A DNA stretch of 64,000 nucleotides from Platanthera guangdongensis (Eukaryota > Streptophyta > Magnoliopsida > Asparagales > Orchidaceae). Below the pieces are notes generated by a model, which saw nothing but the letters and a program-made list of their open reading frames with translations, searched no databases and was not told the origin of the DNA. Where the stretch lies: positions 157,565,846 through 157,629,845 of the forward strand of contig CM077147.1 of assembly GCA_039583875.1 (NCBI GenBank). The letters run 5' to 3'. Shown piece by piece: positions 1-11,009 of the stretch. Every line of letters starts with the position of its first letter. Position 1 is the first letter of the stretch. The position numbers were made by a program, and so were the translations under genes.

Positions 1-350
1 GAATCTAGTACACACCAGGTTAGAGCTTCCCTGGTTTTTGAAGCAGTAACCTCATTTTCCTCTTTAGTTCTTGGAAGTTGTAGAATCTTCCTCAGACTTT
101 TAGGGGTTACCTTAACCCTTGCTCCATGAACTCTGGATTTGATTTTGTATCCAGATTCGTCCACTTCAGCTCCATTGAGGAATTCAAGTACCTCTTTCTT
201 CCATATCTTAGTAGGTTCTGAGACAAGATAATCCAATCCTGAATCGGCAACTAGGGTTACGACAGTCTGGATTTCTTGATTGGCATCCTCAAGAGCACCG
301 CGCACCAGCTCGTATCCTTCGTTGACATTCTCCTCAATCTTTGGCGCCAT
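1..350 (-). CDS. Element A ORF3, N-terminal part (cut by window edge)
   Basis: An ATG at 350 opens a frame of 116 codons that stays open to the window edge. It starts MAPKIEENVNEGYELV and continues through a stretch with KIWKKEVLEFL and SLRKILQLPRTKEE. It aligns residue for residue with ORF3 of element B (26455 onward), where two stops interrupt the same stretch; here both positions are sense codons. The frame lies after pol and is preceded by a palindrome array and a TATA box about 97 bp upstream, so it is probably expressed separately. Related ORFs belong to the group described as putative plant transposon protein. No signal peptide or membrane segment is visible, so an envelope role is not supported. 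Function is unknown. Confidence 0.85.
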   Translation of the reverse strand, partial: MAPKIEENVNEGYELVRGALEDANQEIQTVVTLVADSGLDYLVSEPTKIWKKEVLEFLNGAEVDESGYKIKSRVHGARVKVTPKSLRKILQLPRTKEENEVTASKTREALTWCVLD

Positions 351-446
351 TAGGGTTTGTACAATTTGTCTTGAGAGAAGAGAGGTGTCGACACTGAAGT
401 TTGGTCTCGAAACTTTGAAAGCGTGTCGACAAACTAAGACAAAACC

Positions 447-455
447 CTATTTATA
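447..455 (-). promoter_or_regulatory. Element A internal TATA box for ORF3
   Basis: TATAAATAG on the minus strand, 97 bp upstream of the ORF3 ATG and about 47 bp downstream of the last palindrome. The same octamer-like box occurs in the LTR of A (7053-7061). B and C have TATA-like boxes at the matching place. Confidence 0.6.
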
Positions 456-501
456 CCTTTCTAATTTTGAAGATGAACAGGCGGGACAACTAACATAAAT
501 T

Positions 502-830
502 GTGTCGACACTGGCAATAAGTGTCGACACTGACTTATAACGTCTCGACACATATGTGTCGACACAAGTTTAGTCAACAGATTTTATGTGTCGACACTTA
601 TTTATGTGTCGACACAACATAACTCGACACATAGTCGAGACTTTACTTAGAAAATTCTGAGTAAATACTAAGTGTCGACACCACATTGGATGTGTCGACA
701 CCTACATGTCATGTGTCGACACTAATATTCTGAAGTGTCGACACCAAATTCCTAGATGTGTCGACACCTTTTTCCTGAAGTGTCGACACCACTATTCTGT
801 GTCGACACAGAAATCTCTATGTGTCGACAC
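502..830. repeat. Element A palindrome array between pol and ORF3
   Basis: About 13 perfect GTGTCGACAC palindromes plus variants such as CTCGACACA. Successive perfect starts at 672, 692, 713, 735, 758, 780, 799 and 821 are 19-23 bp apart. The bases between copies differ, so this is not a simple tandem repeat. The array fills the gap between the pol stop (863) and the ORF3 promoter. The same motif is clustered in the LTR. Confidence 0.95.
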
Positions 831-862
831 CTTTTTACTTAGCCATTTTCAATACTATAAAC

Positions 863-3800
863 TTACTCTAAGTTTATCATTCCTAGTTCAATTTTAAATC
901 TATTAAACTTAGCTTCTTCTAGGGGCTTAATATACATATCAGCTATTTGATTATCAGTTTTAACATATTCTAATAAAATATCTTCTCTTTCTACATGCTC
1001 CCTAAGAAAATGATATTTAATTTCAATATGTTTTGTTCTACTATGGGATACAAGATTATTAGCTATTGAAATAACACTAGTAGAATCACAGAAGAGTGGA
1101 GTTCTACTTACCTGAAATCCATAGTCCTCAAGCTGATGTTGTATCCACAGAAGTTGAGCACAGCAACTTCCTGCAGCCACATACTCTGACTCTGCAGTGG
1201 AGATAGCCACACTTGTTTGCTTTTTGCTACTCCATGAAATTAGTCTCCCACCTAGGAATTGACAGGTTCCAGTAGTGCTTTTTCTATCTTCTTTGCATCC
1301 TGCAAAGTCTGCATCTGAATAACCTGTTAGTTCAAAATCCCCATTCCTAGGGTACCAGAGGCCTAGATAGGGAGTGCCCTTTAGATATCTCAATATTCTT
1401 TTGACTGCTGTCAAATGAGACTCTTTAGGGCAGGCTTGATACCTTGCACAGACACATGTAGCATACATGATATCTGGTCTACTAGCAGTCAAGTATAATA
1501 GGGAGCCAACTATCCCTCTATACAAGGTTTCATCTACAGGTTTCCCTGCATCATCCTTGCTAAGAGACATATTTGACCCCATAGGAGTCTTCATGGTACT
1601 GGATGAATCCATACCATACTTCCTTATGAGTTCTAGGGTGAACTTGGACTGACATATGGATAAACCACTCTCAGTCTGTTTAACTTGGAGACCCAAGAAA
1701 AACTTCAGCTCTCCCATACTACTCATCTCAAATTGACCTTGCATAAGTTTTGCAAACTTTTTGCAAAGGCTGCTTTCAGTAGATCCAAATATAATGTCAT
1801 CTACATATATTTGGACTAGTATAACTTTGCCTCTAGATTCCCTAAGGAATAGAGTCTTATCTATTTTCCCCCTTGAGAACTTGTTCTCAATGAGGAAACT
1901 AGATAGGGTTTCATACCAAGCCCTAGGGGCTTGCTTTAACCCATATAAAGCTTTCCTAAGTCTATAGACATGATGAGGTAGAGTTGGATCAACAAAACCT
2001 GAAGGCTGTTTCACATAGAATTCCTCTTTAAGATTACCATTCAGGAATGCTGACTTGACATCCATTTGGTAAACCTTGAATCCTTGATAGGTTGCATAGG
2101 CCAAGAACATCCTTATGGCTTCCAGTCTGGCTACTGGAGCAAAGGTTTGATCAAAGTCAATACCTTCTTCTTGCTTATATCCTTTAGCAACCAATCTTGC
2201 TTTATTCTTAATGATAACCACTTGTTCATCCATCTTATTCCTGTAGATCCACTTGGTTCCTATTATATTATGGTCTTTAGGTTTAGGAACAAGTTCCCAG
2301 ACCTTGCACCTCTTGAACTGATTAAGCTCTTCTTGCATTGCTTCAGTCCATTGTGGATCTAGTATGGCTTCTTCAAACTTTTTAGGTTCTACTTGGGATA
2401 GAAAGCTGGAGTAGACTGCTGCATTCAGATTTCTGCTCCTTGTTTGTACCCCTTGTCTTGGATCTCCAATAATCTGCTCTACTGGATGATCTCTAAGATG
2501 CCTATTTGCTGGAGGCATCCCAACTTCTGGTTGAACCTCTTCAGCATCTCCATCATGCTGTACTCCTTGAACTTCATCAGCAATAGGTACATGTAGTTCT
2601 CCCCCTGGACAACAGCCACTTTCTTCTACTTGCTGTCTTGCATTAGATTCTTCTTCTAGAGTGAGCTTGTCCATCTTCTTTGTTAAACATGTGGGGATGC
2701 ATACACTACTAGACAACTCATTGTTAATAAGTTTAGTCTCATCAAATACTACATGTACTGATTCTTCTACAACTTGTGTAGACAAGTTGTAGACTCTATA
2801 AGCCTTACTATTGTTGTTGTACCCAACAAAAATTCTCTCTTGGGACTTGACAGCAAACTTAGTCAAGTAAGACTTACCATTGTTAAGTATGAAGCACTTA
2901 CAACCAAAGATCCTGAAGTAGGATAGGTTTGGTTTCCTGCCTTTCACAACCTCATAGGGGGTCTTGTTGAGGCCTTTAGTTATGGTAGCCCTATTGATAA
3001 CATGGCATGCAGTATTTACTGTTTCAGCCCAGAAGTATTCTGGTAGTGATGTATCACTTAATAGGGTCCTACCAGCCTCAATCAAGGTTCTATTCTTCCT
3101 CTCAACAATGCCATTTTGCTGAGGTGTTCTAGGTGAAGAGAATTCTTGAAATATCCCAAAGTCTTCACATAGTTTTGCCATGGTATCAGACTGAAATTCA
3201 GTACCATGGTCACTTCTAATCTTGACCACTGTACTGTTTAGTTCATTCTGAATTTGCTTGACAAACTATGGAAGACACTAGGTGTTTCAGATTTCTGTCT
3301 TAAGAAGAACACCCAGGAAAACCTTGAGTAGTCATCTACAACTACAAGGGTATAGACCTTCCTACCTAAGCTGTGAACTGGCATTGGACCAAAGAGATCC
3401 ATATGCAAGAGGTATAAACACCTCACAGCATCTTTGTTTTCTATGCTTCTAAAGGTGGATCTAGTCTGCTTGCCCTTTTGACAAGCTGAGCAAATACCAT
3501 CTTTAACACACTTAACTTGAGGACCATTCCTCACTAACTCTTTGCTAAAGAGTTTGCCAATTGTCTTGTAGTTTAGATGAGCTAGCCTCTTATGCCATTT
3601 GACACAATGAGAGACTGTCTCATCAGTTACAAGACACACTTGAGAACCATTGGTCTCACGCATACTGTCTAGGCAGTAGACATTCCTCTTCCTATAACCT
3701 GTCAAAATGATCTCTTGATCACTTGACCTCTTGATATGACAACCATTTTTAACAAATGAGATGTCATACCCTACATCACTTAATTGACTTATACTTATTA

Positions 3801-4029
3801 GGTTGTGTTTCAACCTTTTAACATAAGCCACTTGAGTAATGGTAACTAAGTTACTAGAAATGTTACCAAACCCTTTGATGATTCCTTTTTCAGAACCACC
3901 AAAGGTTACTTTTGGACCATCTTTGATTGGAATGTAGTCCCTCAGTAGTCCCCTAGTTCCAGTCATATGTCTGGAACAACCACTGTCCAAGTACCATATT
4001 GGGGCATGACAACTTGGACTCACCTGCAA
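863..4029 (-). pseudogene. pol: Element A pol polyprotein (copia), one frameshift
   Basis: Encodes the copia order protease, integrase, reverse transcriptase, RNase H. Seen in order: WYLDSG protease motif near the start; GAG-pre-integrase zinc site (HKRLAHLN with CSACQKGKQ); integrase [15 protein letters not shown] and [12 protein letters not shown]; reverse transcriptase YVDDIIFGS; RNase [23 protein letters not shown] and [16 protein letters not shown]. It is in the same frame as gag, separated by the gag TAA. A run of four T in B is three T here (plus-strand 3263-3265), shifting the frame between the two open parts 4029-3238 and 3229-863. Apart from this base the frame is open, so the copy was active or nearly so until recently. 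The upstream part has no ATG at its head. Confidence 0.93.
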
Positions 4030-4035
4030 AACAGA

Positions 4036-6051
4036 TTAATGAACCTTAGAACCCAAAGTATTCTTGGGTCCTTGGTATTTGTTAGTTTGCAACCTGACAA
4101 AGCTACCTACTGGTTTTCCAATAGGCAGTTTGCTACTCACTTTGGCACTAGCATTGTGCCAACAATCCATTGCAAAATGGCCAACTTTGCCACAACACCA
4201 ACATTCAAACTTATTGTACCTTTGCTTAGGTACTGTCTTTGTTGTCTTATCTACAGCTGACTTGTTGAATGTTGGGGCTTTGCCCTTGGACTTGGACTTG
4301 GACTGCTCAGTCCTTGCAGGTTTAATAAAACCCAGTCCAGCCTTGCCTTTGTGATGAACAAATTCATCAATTAAAGGTATCACTGACTTAGGTTTAGAAA
4401 ACCTAGCAACAAGCTCTCTCTCCTTCTGAAGATTGATCTCCAAACTCTTGATTTGATCATTCTTATAGGTGACAGTCCCCATCTGAATCACTGTTATGTG
4501 TTTCAGTCTGGCTATCTCATTAAGTTTTTGATCAAATAACTTCTCAACTTCAGTTGCAGCAGCTTTAAGATCAGCAATTTCCTTTGCCTGACTTTTGGCT
4601 AGGGACTTGCTCTTCTTGTATGCTTGCAACAGTACTTTGTATTCATCTATCAACTGATGAATATCTGCTTCAGACTTAGATGCACTCTCATCACTTGATG
4701 ATGATGAATCTGAATCTGTACTGGCACAAGAAATTGAACTTAGAGTTGAACATTGTACCTTACTGGGTCCTGGCTGTTCCAGGATTTTGTCACCTTCTGT
4801 CAATGCCATTAGCCCTTGACATTGACTGTCTTCTTGTTCATATTTAGACTCCAAAATCTGCATGAACTCTTCTTCTTCTTCTTCAGCAAACAGCCCTATG
4901 TATGCCTCAGCATCCGACTCAGTTTCTGAAGAAGAAATATCTGACAGAGTCTTCTCCTTCTTGGCAACAAAAAACTTCTTTTTCTTGCCTTTGAAATGAG
5001 TCTTCTTCCTGTCACCAGACTCCTTTCTCTTTTCAGGACAATCTGCAACAACATGGCCATATCTATTGCAGCAATAGCACACTATTTTTGAAATAGTTAC
5101 CTTGCTAGATTTAGTCCTCTTCCTGTCCTTCTTTGAAGCCTTTTTATTCTGATATAGGTCTTCTTTTCCCTGAGAAGTAGAAGGCCTTGACCTCCATTGT
5201 TTCTTCTTCAAGAACTTCTGAAAATGTCTAGTGAAGGCAGCAAAATCTTCATCACTTTCACTACTTTCAGACTTTGTGCTGACAGACTCATCTGACTCTG
5301 ATTCAGCAACCTTTGGAGGTGGTGTTGGTGACTTACCTCTGTACTTTCTGGTGGCTTCTGTCTTGAAAGCTACTGTTCTTTCCTTATGTTCATTTCTTGT
5401 TGATTTCTCCTCCTCTTTCCTCACTGTCAACTGCATTTCATATGACAACAATTTGCCAAACAGTGTAGGTGGAGGAATTTCTCCCAACTTAGCCATTTCT
5501 CTAATGACACAGATCTTGGTGTCCCAATCTTTAGTTAGGGACCTTAAGAACTTGTCATTTAGTTCATAATTACTGAACTCTCTTCCATAAGACATGAGTT
5601 CATTCACTATCCTATAGAACTTCTTGTAGCACTCAGTTATGCTATCACCCTTTCCTTGTCTAAAACTTTCATACTCTTGATTTAGCAAGGATTTTCTGTC
5701 TTGCCTAACTTCTTCAGAACCCTCCATATAGACAATGAGAGTATCCCACATCTCTTTGGCTGTCTTACAGTGTATTAGATTCTGAAAAGTGGCATCATCT
5801 ATGGCACTTACAATGATGTTTTGAGCCCTTTTGTCCATGGTGGCTAGGACAATCTCATCCTTAGTCATTTCAGAGAAATCCTTTGGTGTTCTCTGATTAG
5901 CATCTAGGACTGACACCTTCATGGGCACATATGGCCCTTCCTTTACTGTGATGTAAATTCTTGGGTCTGAGGCCTCCATAAACAGCCTTACCCTTTCCTT
6001 CCATATGCCAAAGATTTCCTTCCTACATATAGGTAGTTTCATGGATCCCAA
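4036..6051 (-). CDS. gag: Element A Gag (copia, UBN2 type), intact
   Basis: 671-residue nucleocapsid/capsid precursor that would package the RNA into cytoplasmic virus-like particles. The N-terminal two hundred or so residues match the gag-polypeptide of LTR copia type (FGIWKERVRLFMEA, AKEMWDTL, ELNDKFLRSL). A lysine- and serine-rich stretch follows, then a CCHC knuckle CYCCNRYGHVVADC, an acidic segment, a likely coiled coil rich in K, L and A, and a second knuckle CWCCGKVGHFAMDC. Two knuckles fit the SIRE lineage. In B a start 18 codons upstream is in frame; in A one base is missing there, so the internal ATG (MGSMKL) must serve. The frame ends in TAA directly before pol in the same frame, with TTTTGCAG GTGAGT just after it. 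Confidence 0.92.
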   Translation of the reverse strand: MGSMKLPICRKEIFGIWKERVRLFMEASDPRIYITVKEGPYVPMKVSVLDANQRTPKDFSEMTKDEIVLATMDKRAQNIIVSAIDDATFQNLIHCKTAKEMWDTLIVYMEGSEEVRQDRKSLLNQEYESFRQGKGDSITECYKKFYRIVNELMSYGREFSNYELNDKFLRSLTKDWDTKICVIREMAKLGEIPPPTLFGKLLSYEMQLTVRKEEEKSTRNEHKERTVAFKTEATRKYRGKSPTPPPKVAESESDESVSTKSESSESDEDFAAFTRHFQKFLKKKQWRSRPSTSQGKEDLYQNKKASKKDRKRTKSSKVTISKIVCYCCNRYGHVVADCPEKRKESGDRKKTHFKGKKKKFFVAKKEKTLSDISSSETESDAEAYIGLFAEEEEEEFMQILESKYEQEDSQCQGLMALTEGDKILEQPGPSKVQCSTLSSISCASTDSDSSSSSDESASKSEADIHQLIDEYKVLLQAYKKSKSLAKSQAKEIADLKAAATEVEKLFDQKLNEIARLKHITVIQMGTVTYKNDQIKSLEINLQKERELVARFSKPKSVIPLIDEFVHHKGKAGLGFIKPARTEQSKSKSKGKAPTFNKSAVDKTTKTVPKQRYNKFECWCCGKVGHFAMDCWHNASAKVSSKLPIGKPVGSFVRLQTNKYQGPKNTLGSKVH

Positions 6052-6168
6052 TTCCTTGTGATTCTCAGAGGAACCATGGTTCTTGATTTTCTTGAATCTG
6101 TAATTTGACTTAGACTGAATCTGCCAATCAGGATCTCCTCAGACTGTTAGTCCTTTTTGAGGAACCTC

Positions 6169-6180
6169 GCTTTGATACCA
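6169..6180 (-). other. Element A primer binding site (tRNA-iMet)
   Basis: TGGTATCAAAGC on the minus strand, two bases inside the LTR end, matching the 3' end of initiator methionine tRNA at all but one or two positions. It fixes the LTR boundary and the element's direction. Confidence 0.85.
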
Positions 6181-7052
6181 CTTGAAAGATATAGTACCTA
6201 AACACCTAGAGGGGGGGGGGGTGAATAGGTGACAAAAATCTTTTTAAACTTTAATGGCAGCAATCAGTTTTAAACACAGAATCTAATCTACTTTTGCACA
6301 GCAATCACACAGCATACACAGCAAATCACAATCACAGCAGACACAGAGTTTTATAGTGGGTCCCCAAGCTTTGGGTACATCCACTTTCCCCCTTCGCCTA
6401 TCTAGCAGTGTACTAGATTCGGCCAAACTTCTCCACTATCTCAGAACCCAAACTGGTTCCTACACCTCAGGCCCAAAGCCCTACAACTCAGCTTTTCCAC
6501 AAAGCCTACACTCAGCCACAAAGGCCTACACTCAGCCACCCAGGCCTACACTCAGCCACAAAAGGCCTACACTCAGAGATTCCAATCTCCTACACTCAGG
6601 CTCCCAAAGCCCTACACTCAGCCTTTATAATTACAGGATTACAATACTCAGATCCAAAGGATCCTACAAGATAAAAATGATTATACAATTGTTAACTTAG
6701 CAACCCAAAGACAAGAGAGGGGAGTTGTGAGTTTCTTGATGAGTTCTTGGAAGAACTCAGCTGAAATCAATCTGACATAGCTTTCTTCAAAGCTTCTTAA
6801 AAGTAGAACTCAATAAGATTGACTCCTTCTGCAGTTGATCCTTATTCTCTGCTTCTTAAGATTCAGACCAATCTGAATCCTTCTTCTCAACTGGGTTCCA
6901 ACAGCTGATTTCTTGGATGGAGCTCTCTCTCTCCAACTTCTTAGATCTGCACTTGAATCTTCAAGGAATAGCTAGATATTCTTTGTTGAATACTTGATCA
7001 ATGATTTAAACAACTCCCTTTTTTAACAACTTCTTCTGTAGACAGCATAGGC

Positions 7053-7061
7053 CTATTTATA
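7053..7061 (-). promoter_or_regulatory. Element A LTR TATA box
   Basis: TATAAATAG on the minus strand, in the same place as TATATAAAG in the LTRs of B and about 135 bp downstream of the palindrome array. It is the likely core promoter for the genomic RNA. Confidence 0.6.
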
Positions 7062-7195
7062 GGCCTTGTTCATGGTAACCGGCTGGTCCGGTCCATAACT
7101 GAATTCTAACATCTCTGACAAGTGCTGTAGACCGGCTGTAACGGCAGCTGTCAAGTCATCCAGTCAGTTCTTGAAAATTCTCTAACTATCTGATA

Positions 7196-8078
7196 GTGTC
7201 GAGACTTTCTGTCTTTAAGTGTCGACACTTATAGACCAAGTGTCGACACATGTTGTCTAAGTGTCGACACTAGTCTACAAGGTGTCGACACAACTCCTTG
7301 TGTTGTTGATTCTATGTCTCGACACAGTTTCTTCTTCATGTGTCGACACTGAAATTGAGTGTCGACACAAGTACTTGATCTTCTGTATTTTGCTGAATTC
7401 TTCTAAGTGTCGACACAACACCTTTGTGTCAACACATCTTCATGTGTTGTATCTGTCAAGTGTTGACACAGCTTCTTGGTGTCGACACATGTCTTTAGTG
7501 TTGATACTTGTTGAGTGTCGACACAGCTCCTTGTGTCGACATATACTTCTTCTTGTTGAGACTTCAGCTGAGTGTCGACACATTCCCATAGTGTCGACAC
7601 TTGTACTTAGAATAATTTGTTGATCTTGCTGTTCTTCACTAAGTGTCGACACAGCTCCATGTGTCGACACTTTCTTCAAGTGTTGAGTCTTCAGCTAAGT
7701 GTCGACACATTGTTCTGGGTGTCGACACTTACTTCAAGTGTTGACTCTTCTGTTGAGTGTCGACACATTGTTCTGAGTGTCGACACTTGTACTTAGTTGC
7801 TGCAGACTTTTGCCGAGTGTCGACACAGCTCCAAGTGTCGACACTTTCTGATGTAGACACAGCTTCACTGGGTGTCGACACAACTGTTAAGTGTCGACAC
7901 AGCTTCTCTGTCTTTTCTTCACTGAGTGTCGACACAGCTCCTTGTGTCGACACTTTCTGTCTGGTGTCGACTCAGCATCCCTGGTGTCGACACAATGACT
8001 CCAAGTGTCGACACTGCTTGTCTGGGTGTCGACACAAGTCTTCTTAAGTGTCGACACTTTCCCTCTGGGTGTCGACAC
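7196..8078. repeat. Element A LTR palindrome array (U3)
   Basis: Several dozen copies of GTGTCGACAC and one-base variants over about 880 bp. A regular run has starts at 7944, 7964, 7984, 8005, 8026, 8048 and 8069, that is spacings of 20, 20, 21, 21, 22 and 21 bp. Elsewhere pairs 18 bp apart are separated by longer gaps with TCTTCAGCTGA-like spacers. It lies just upstream of the LTR TATA box. Confidence 0.95.
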
Positions 8079-8309
8079 ATGGACTTAGAAATTTTTTCAT
8101 CATTTCCTGCAAATACTTAACCTGCACATATAACTCAAAATACATCAAATACATTTTGATGTATATCATTGAGTTGGGTGAGGCTTCTTCAAATCAGGTA
8201 CATTTAGACCAATGTACCCAACAGGATTGAGAAAGATAGGCCGAGATTATAACGGACAATTTAGAATTTTTTTCATGAAAGGCATATTTTAGATGATCAG
8301 GGAGTGGTT

Positions 8310-9310
8310 TTAAATCAAGATGGGCAGTTCATCATAAGAGTTTTTCAAATTCTTTTCTTTTTCAAAAATAAGATTTTCATACTTTTTTCTACCAAAGACA
8401 GAATCATTTTCAAAATTTTCTTGTAATGACATAACCGTGTTTTCAAAATCAAATGAAGAAATTTCAGAAAAAGAAGAGGAAAATTCATTTGAAGAGATGT
8501 TAGAAAGAGAAAGTGAAGAATCTTCATTTAAAACATCAAGAAAGAAGCATGAATCATCATTTTTTAAAGAGTTTTTCATTGATTGATTGATAGAAAATGT
8601 GACCTCATCATCTCCCACACGCAAAAACAACTTTCCGTTACTAACATCGATGATCGCTCGAGAGGTGGCTAGGAAGGGTCGACCAAGGATAAGAGGGACC
8701 TCGACGTCCTCTTCAATATCGAGAATGACAAAATCCACCGGGAAGATGAATTTGTCGACCTTTACTAGCACGTCCTCAATGATACCTAAAGGATACTTAA
8801 CTGACCTATTAGCTAACTGTATACTCATTCTTGTAGGGCTAAGAGTGCCCAATCCTAGCTTTTTGAATAACGAAAAGGGCATCAAATTGATGCTCCCTCC
8901 TAGATCCGCTAACACATGTTTAACAAACAGATCACCAAAAATGCAAGGAATGGAAAAACTACCCGGATCGTTTATCTTTTTAGGAAGATTAGAGTTTTTA
9001 ACGACCGCCGAGCATTCTTCATTTAAGGTTACATGCGATAAATTTTCCAATTTCGTCTTGTTCGTTAATAAATCCTTAAGATATTTTGCATAATTAGGCA
9101 TTTGACTAATCGCTTCATGAAATGGCAAATTAATATGAATTTGTTTGAACATTTCAAGGAAGCGTTGGTACTGATCGTCTAGTTTTTCTTTCCTAAGTTG
9201 AGCCGGATAAGGAAGTGGCGGAAATTCCTTTATAACAACCGGAGCATCATTTTGAACGTCATCATTTTCTTTTCCAAAATCAGAAAAAACAGAAATATCT
9301 TTTTCTTTAT
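8310..9310 (-). pseudogene. Element G protease region (Athila-like)
   Basis: An open frame of 280 residues (9152-8310) with the same frame extending up to about 9310. It holds a retropepsin-like domain: ADLGGSINLMP supplies the D-x-G site, followed by LGLGTLSPTRMSIQLANRS, GIIEDVLVKVDKFIFPVDF and VPLILGRPFLATSRAIID. The conserved lead-in FHEAISQMPNYAKYLKDLL is typical of Athila-type elements. It is in a different frame from gag, so a frameshift lies near 9311. The C-terminal part is rich in serine, phenylalanine and acidic residues, and the frame ends in TAA at 8310 shortly before element A begins. It would process the Gag-Pol precursor in the particle. Confidence 0.8.
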
Positions 9311-10834
9311 CTAAATAGATTTTTCATTTCCAAAAGTTGATTTATCATGTTCCGTGGGGATAATTGTTTCTACAACAGGAGGGACAATCACCTTTGGCTC
9401 TTCCCTGGTGTTGGGCTTGTTAATAACCTTACCGCTCCGAAGGGAAATCGCATTTACGTGCTCCCTTGCGTTAGGTTCAGTGTTCGAGGGAAGAGTTCCA
9501 GGTGGTCTCTTGTAAAAAGCCTTGGCAAGTTGCCCGACCTGGTTTTCTAAACTTTTCATCGATCCTGTTAAGTTTCTAATAGTAGCATCGTTCGAGCTTA
9601 TATATCTAGATAAAATTTCTTCCAAAGAGAGGGTTTTTTGAAGATTTTGGTTTTGTTGTGGTGGTGGTGGTGGTGTAAAATCGGGTGGTGGGCATGCAGC
9701 ATTAGCAGGGTTACTCCAAGAAAAATTAGGATGGTTACGCCATCCAGGATTATAAGAGTTCGAAGAAGAATTAAAACCAGGAGGTGCAGAAAAATTAGAA
9801 AAAGCAGAAAAATTATTGGCATAATCATTTTGAGCAGGCCTGGGTATGTTCCCCAGATAATCCACCTGCTCGGAAGCAGCAGCAACATTAACATTTTCAA
9901 ATACCTTAGCAGCGGAGGCAGCAGTCATCTCCGAAATCTTCTTGTTCAGCATCTCCACTTGCAGCGCCAGTTGCGACACCGAATCCACTTCATAGATACC
10001 TGCAGGTTTAGATGGGTGAGTCCTACACGAATTCCACTGATAAGTGTTCATCGCCATGTCCTCGATAAGCTCAAGAGCGGCTTCCGGAGTTTTGCGGTCC
10101 AAAGAACCAGCGGAAGCAACATCTATCATTTGCTTAGTTTCTTGATTTAGCACATTGTAAAATGTCTGGACCTGTAACCATACAGGCAGAGCATGATGGG
10201 GGCAGCGTCTCAAAAGTTCCTTAAACCTCTCCCAAGTGTCATAGAGGGTCTTAGAAGCAATTTGAGAGTACGAAGTTATATCATTTCTTAGCTTAGCAGT
10301 TTTGGCGGGGGGGAAATAACGGGAGAGAAACTTTTCAGTTAAAATGTTCCAAGTAGTGATTGATCCTCTTGGAAGAGAACTCAACCACTGTTTGGCTTTA
10401 GTTCTTAAGGAGAAGGGGAAGAGTCTTAGCCTTATAGCAACGTCTGAGACACCATTTATTTTGAAGGTGTCACAGATTTTAAGAAAATTAGCAATATGCA
10501 AGTTCAGATCTTCATCTTGTAATCCGTCGAACTGTACATATTGCTGCACCATTTGTATGATGCTAGGCATAAGCTCGAAGTTATTGTTCGCAATTGCAGG
10601 TCAAACAATAATTGTTTCAGTCCCCTCCAGGTTGGGTCGAGCATAATCGGACATGGTCCTTTGCTGAGCAATTCCTGGGTTGGGATCTCCCATTTCAGAA
10701 TTAAAATTACAATCACCGTTGGAATCCTCAACCGCTGTTTGAGAAGTGGAACCTCTGAATCGCAAGTTTCTCCAAAAGGAGCGTTCGATTTCTGGGTCCA
10801 AGTCTACAAGTAGCGACGGATTCGTGCGGGTCAT
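9311..10834 (-). pseudogene. gag: Element G Gag (Athila-like), one in-frame stop
   Basis: ATG at 10834 opens the frame (MTRTNPSLL). A TGA at 10603-10601 (probably from CGA) interrupts it; the same frame continues as a 419-residue stretch to 9311. It carries the retrotransposon gag domain: RLRLFPFSLRTKAKQWLSSLP, TEKFLSRYFPPAKTAKLRNDI and LYDTWERFKELLRRCP. After it comes a proline- and asparagine-rich region (PPPDFTPPPPPQQNQ) and a short conserved end with EHVNAISLRSGK, which in this family leads into the protease. No CCHC knuckle is visible, as usual for Athila Gag. Confidence 0.83.
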
Positions 10835-10985
10835 GCACTAAGAAAATTAGAAGGAGAATGGAGGAAAGAGAAAGAGAAGAAGGGAAATAAAAAATTGAAG
10901 AAGAAAATAGAGGAAGGTAAAATTTTTTTATTTTTTTTTTCAGAAGTAATAACGAAAGCGTTTTCGTAATATTGACGAAAAAGCG

Positions 10986-11003
10986 TCCCCGACAATAGCG
11001 CCA
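10986..11003 (-). other. Element G primer binding site (tRNA-Asp)
   Basis: TGGCGCTATTGTCGGGGA on the minus strand, close to the tRNA-Asp complement used by Athila elements, which differs at two positions. It lies six bases inside the LTR end. Confidence 0.8.
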
Positions 11004-11009
11004 AAAACT

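Larger units (their letters stand above)
1..8223 (-). mobile_element. Element A: SIRE-like Ty1/copia retrotransposon, 5' part
   Basis: Minus-strand copia element running off the left edge. From right to left it has a 5' LTR (8223-6183), a primer site, gag, pol, a palindrome array and the start of a third ORF. It is inserted in Athila-like element G. Its right flank begins GGATT, which should be the target duplication, but the partner lies outside the window. It is the same family as element B: LTR, gag, pol, array and ORF3 all align. It is the least decayed element here, with one single-base frameshift seen in pol. Assignment to the SIRE/Maximus lineage rests on two zinc knuckles in gag, long LTRs and an ORF after pol; it was not tested by phylogeny. 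Confidence 0.93.
6183..8223 (-). repeat. Element A 5' LTR (2041 bp)
   Basis: Reads TGTTGGGTACATTGG at 8223 and ends CTTTCA at 6183 in element direction, so it has TG...CA ends, and it aligns with both LTRs of B. In order it holds a palindrome array (about 8078-7196), a TATA box (7061-7053), a leader, a run of short repeats around GAGTGTAGGCC (about 6620-6480), and a G-rich tract near 6211. No gene is seen in it; short frames in the array are translations of the palindrome. Confidence 0.93.

Noticed and set aside
7196..8078. A CRISPR-like array of a short repeat with spacers
   Set aside because: The repeat is a 10-bp palindrome with spacers of about 11 bp, inside a plant LTR; there are no cas genes and the context is eukaryotic.
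7261..8120. Overlapping open frames on both strands inside the GTGTCGACAC arrays (also 20492-21053 and 29648-30426)
   Set aside because: They translate the palindrome itself as repeated CVDT, VST and CRH in different frames. They are shadows of the repeat, not proteins.
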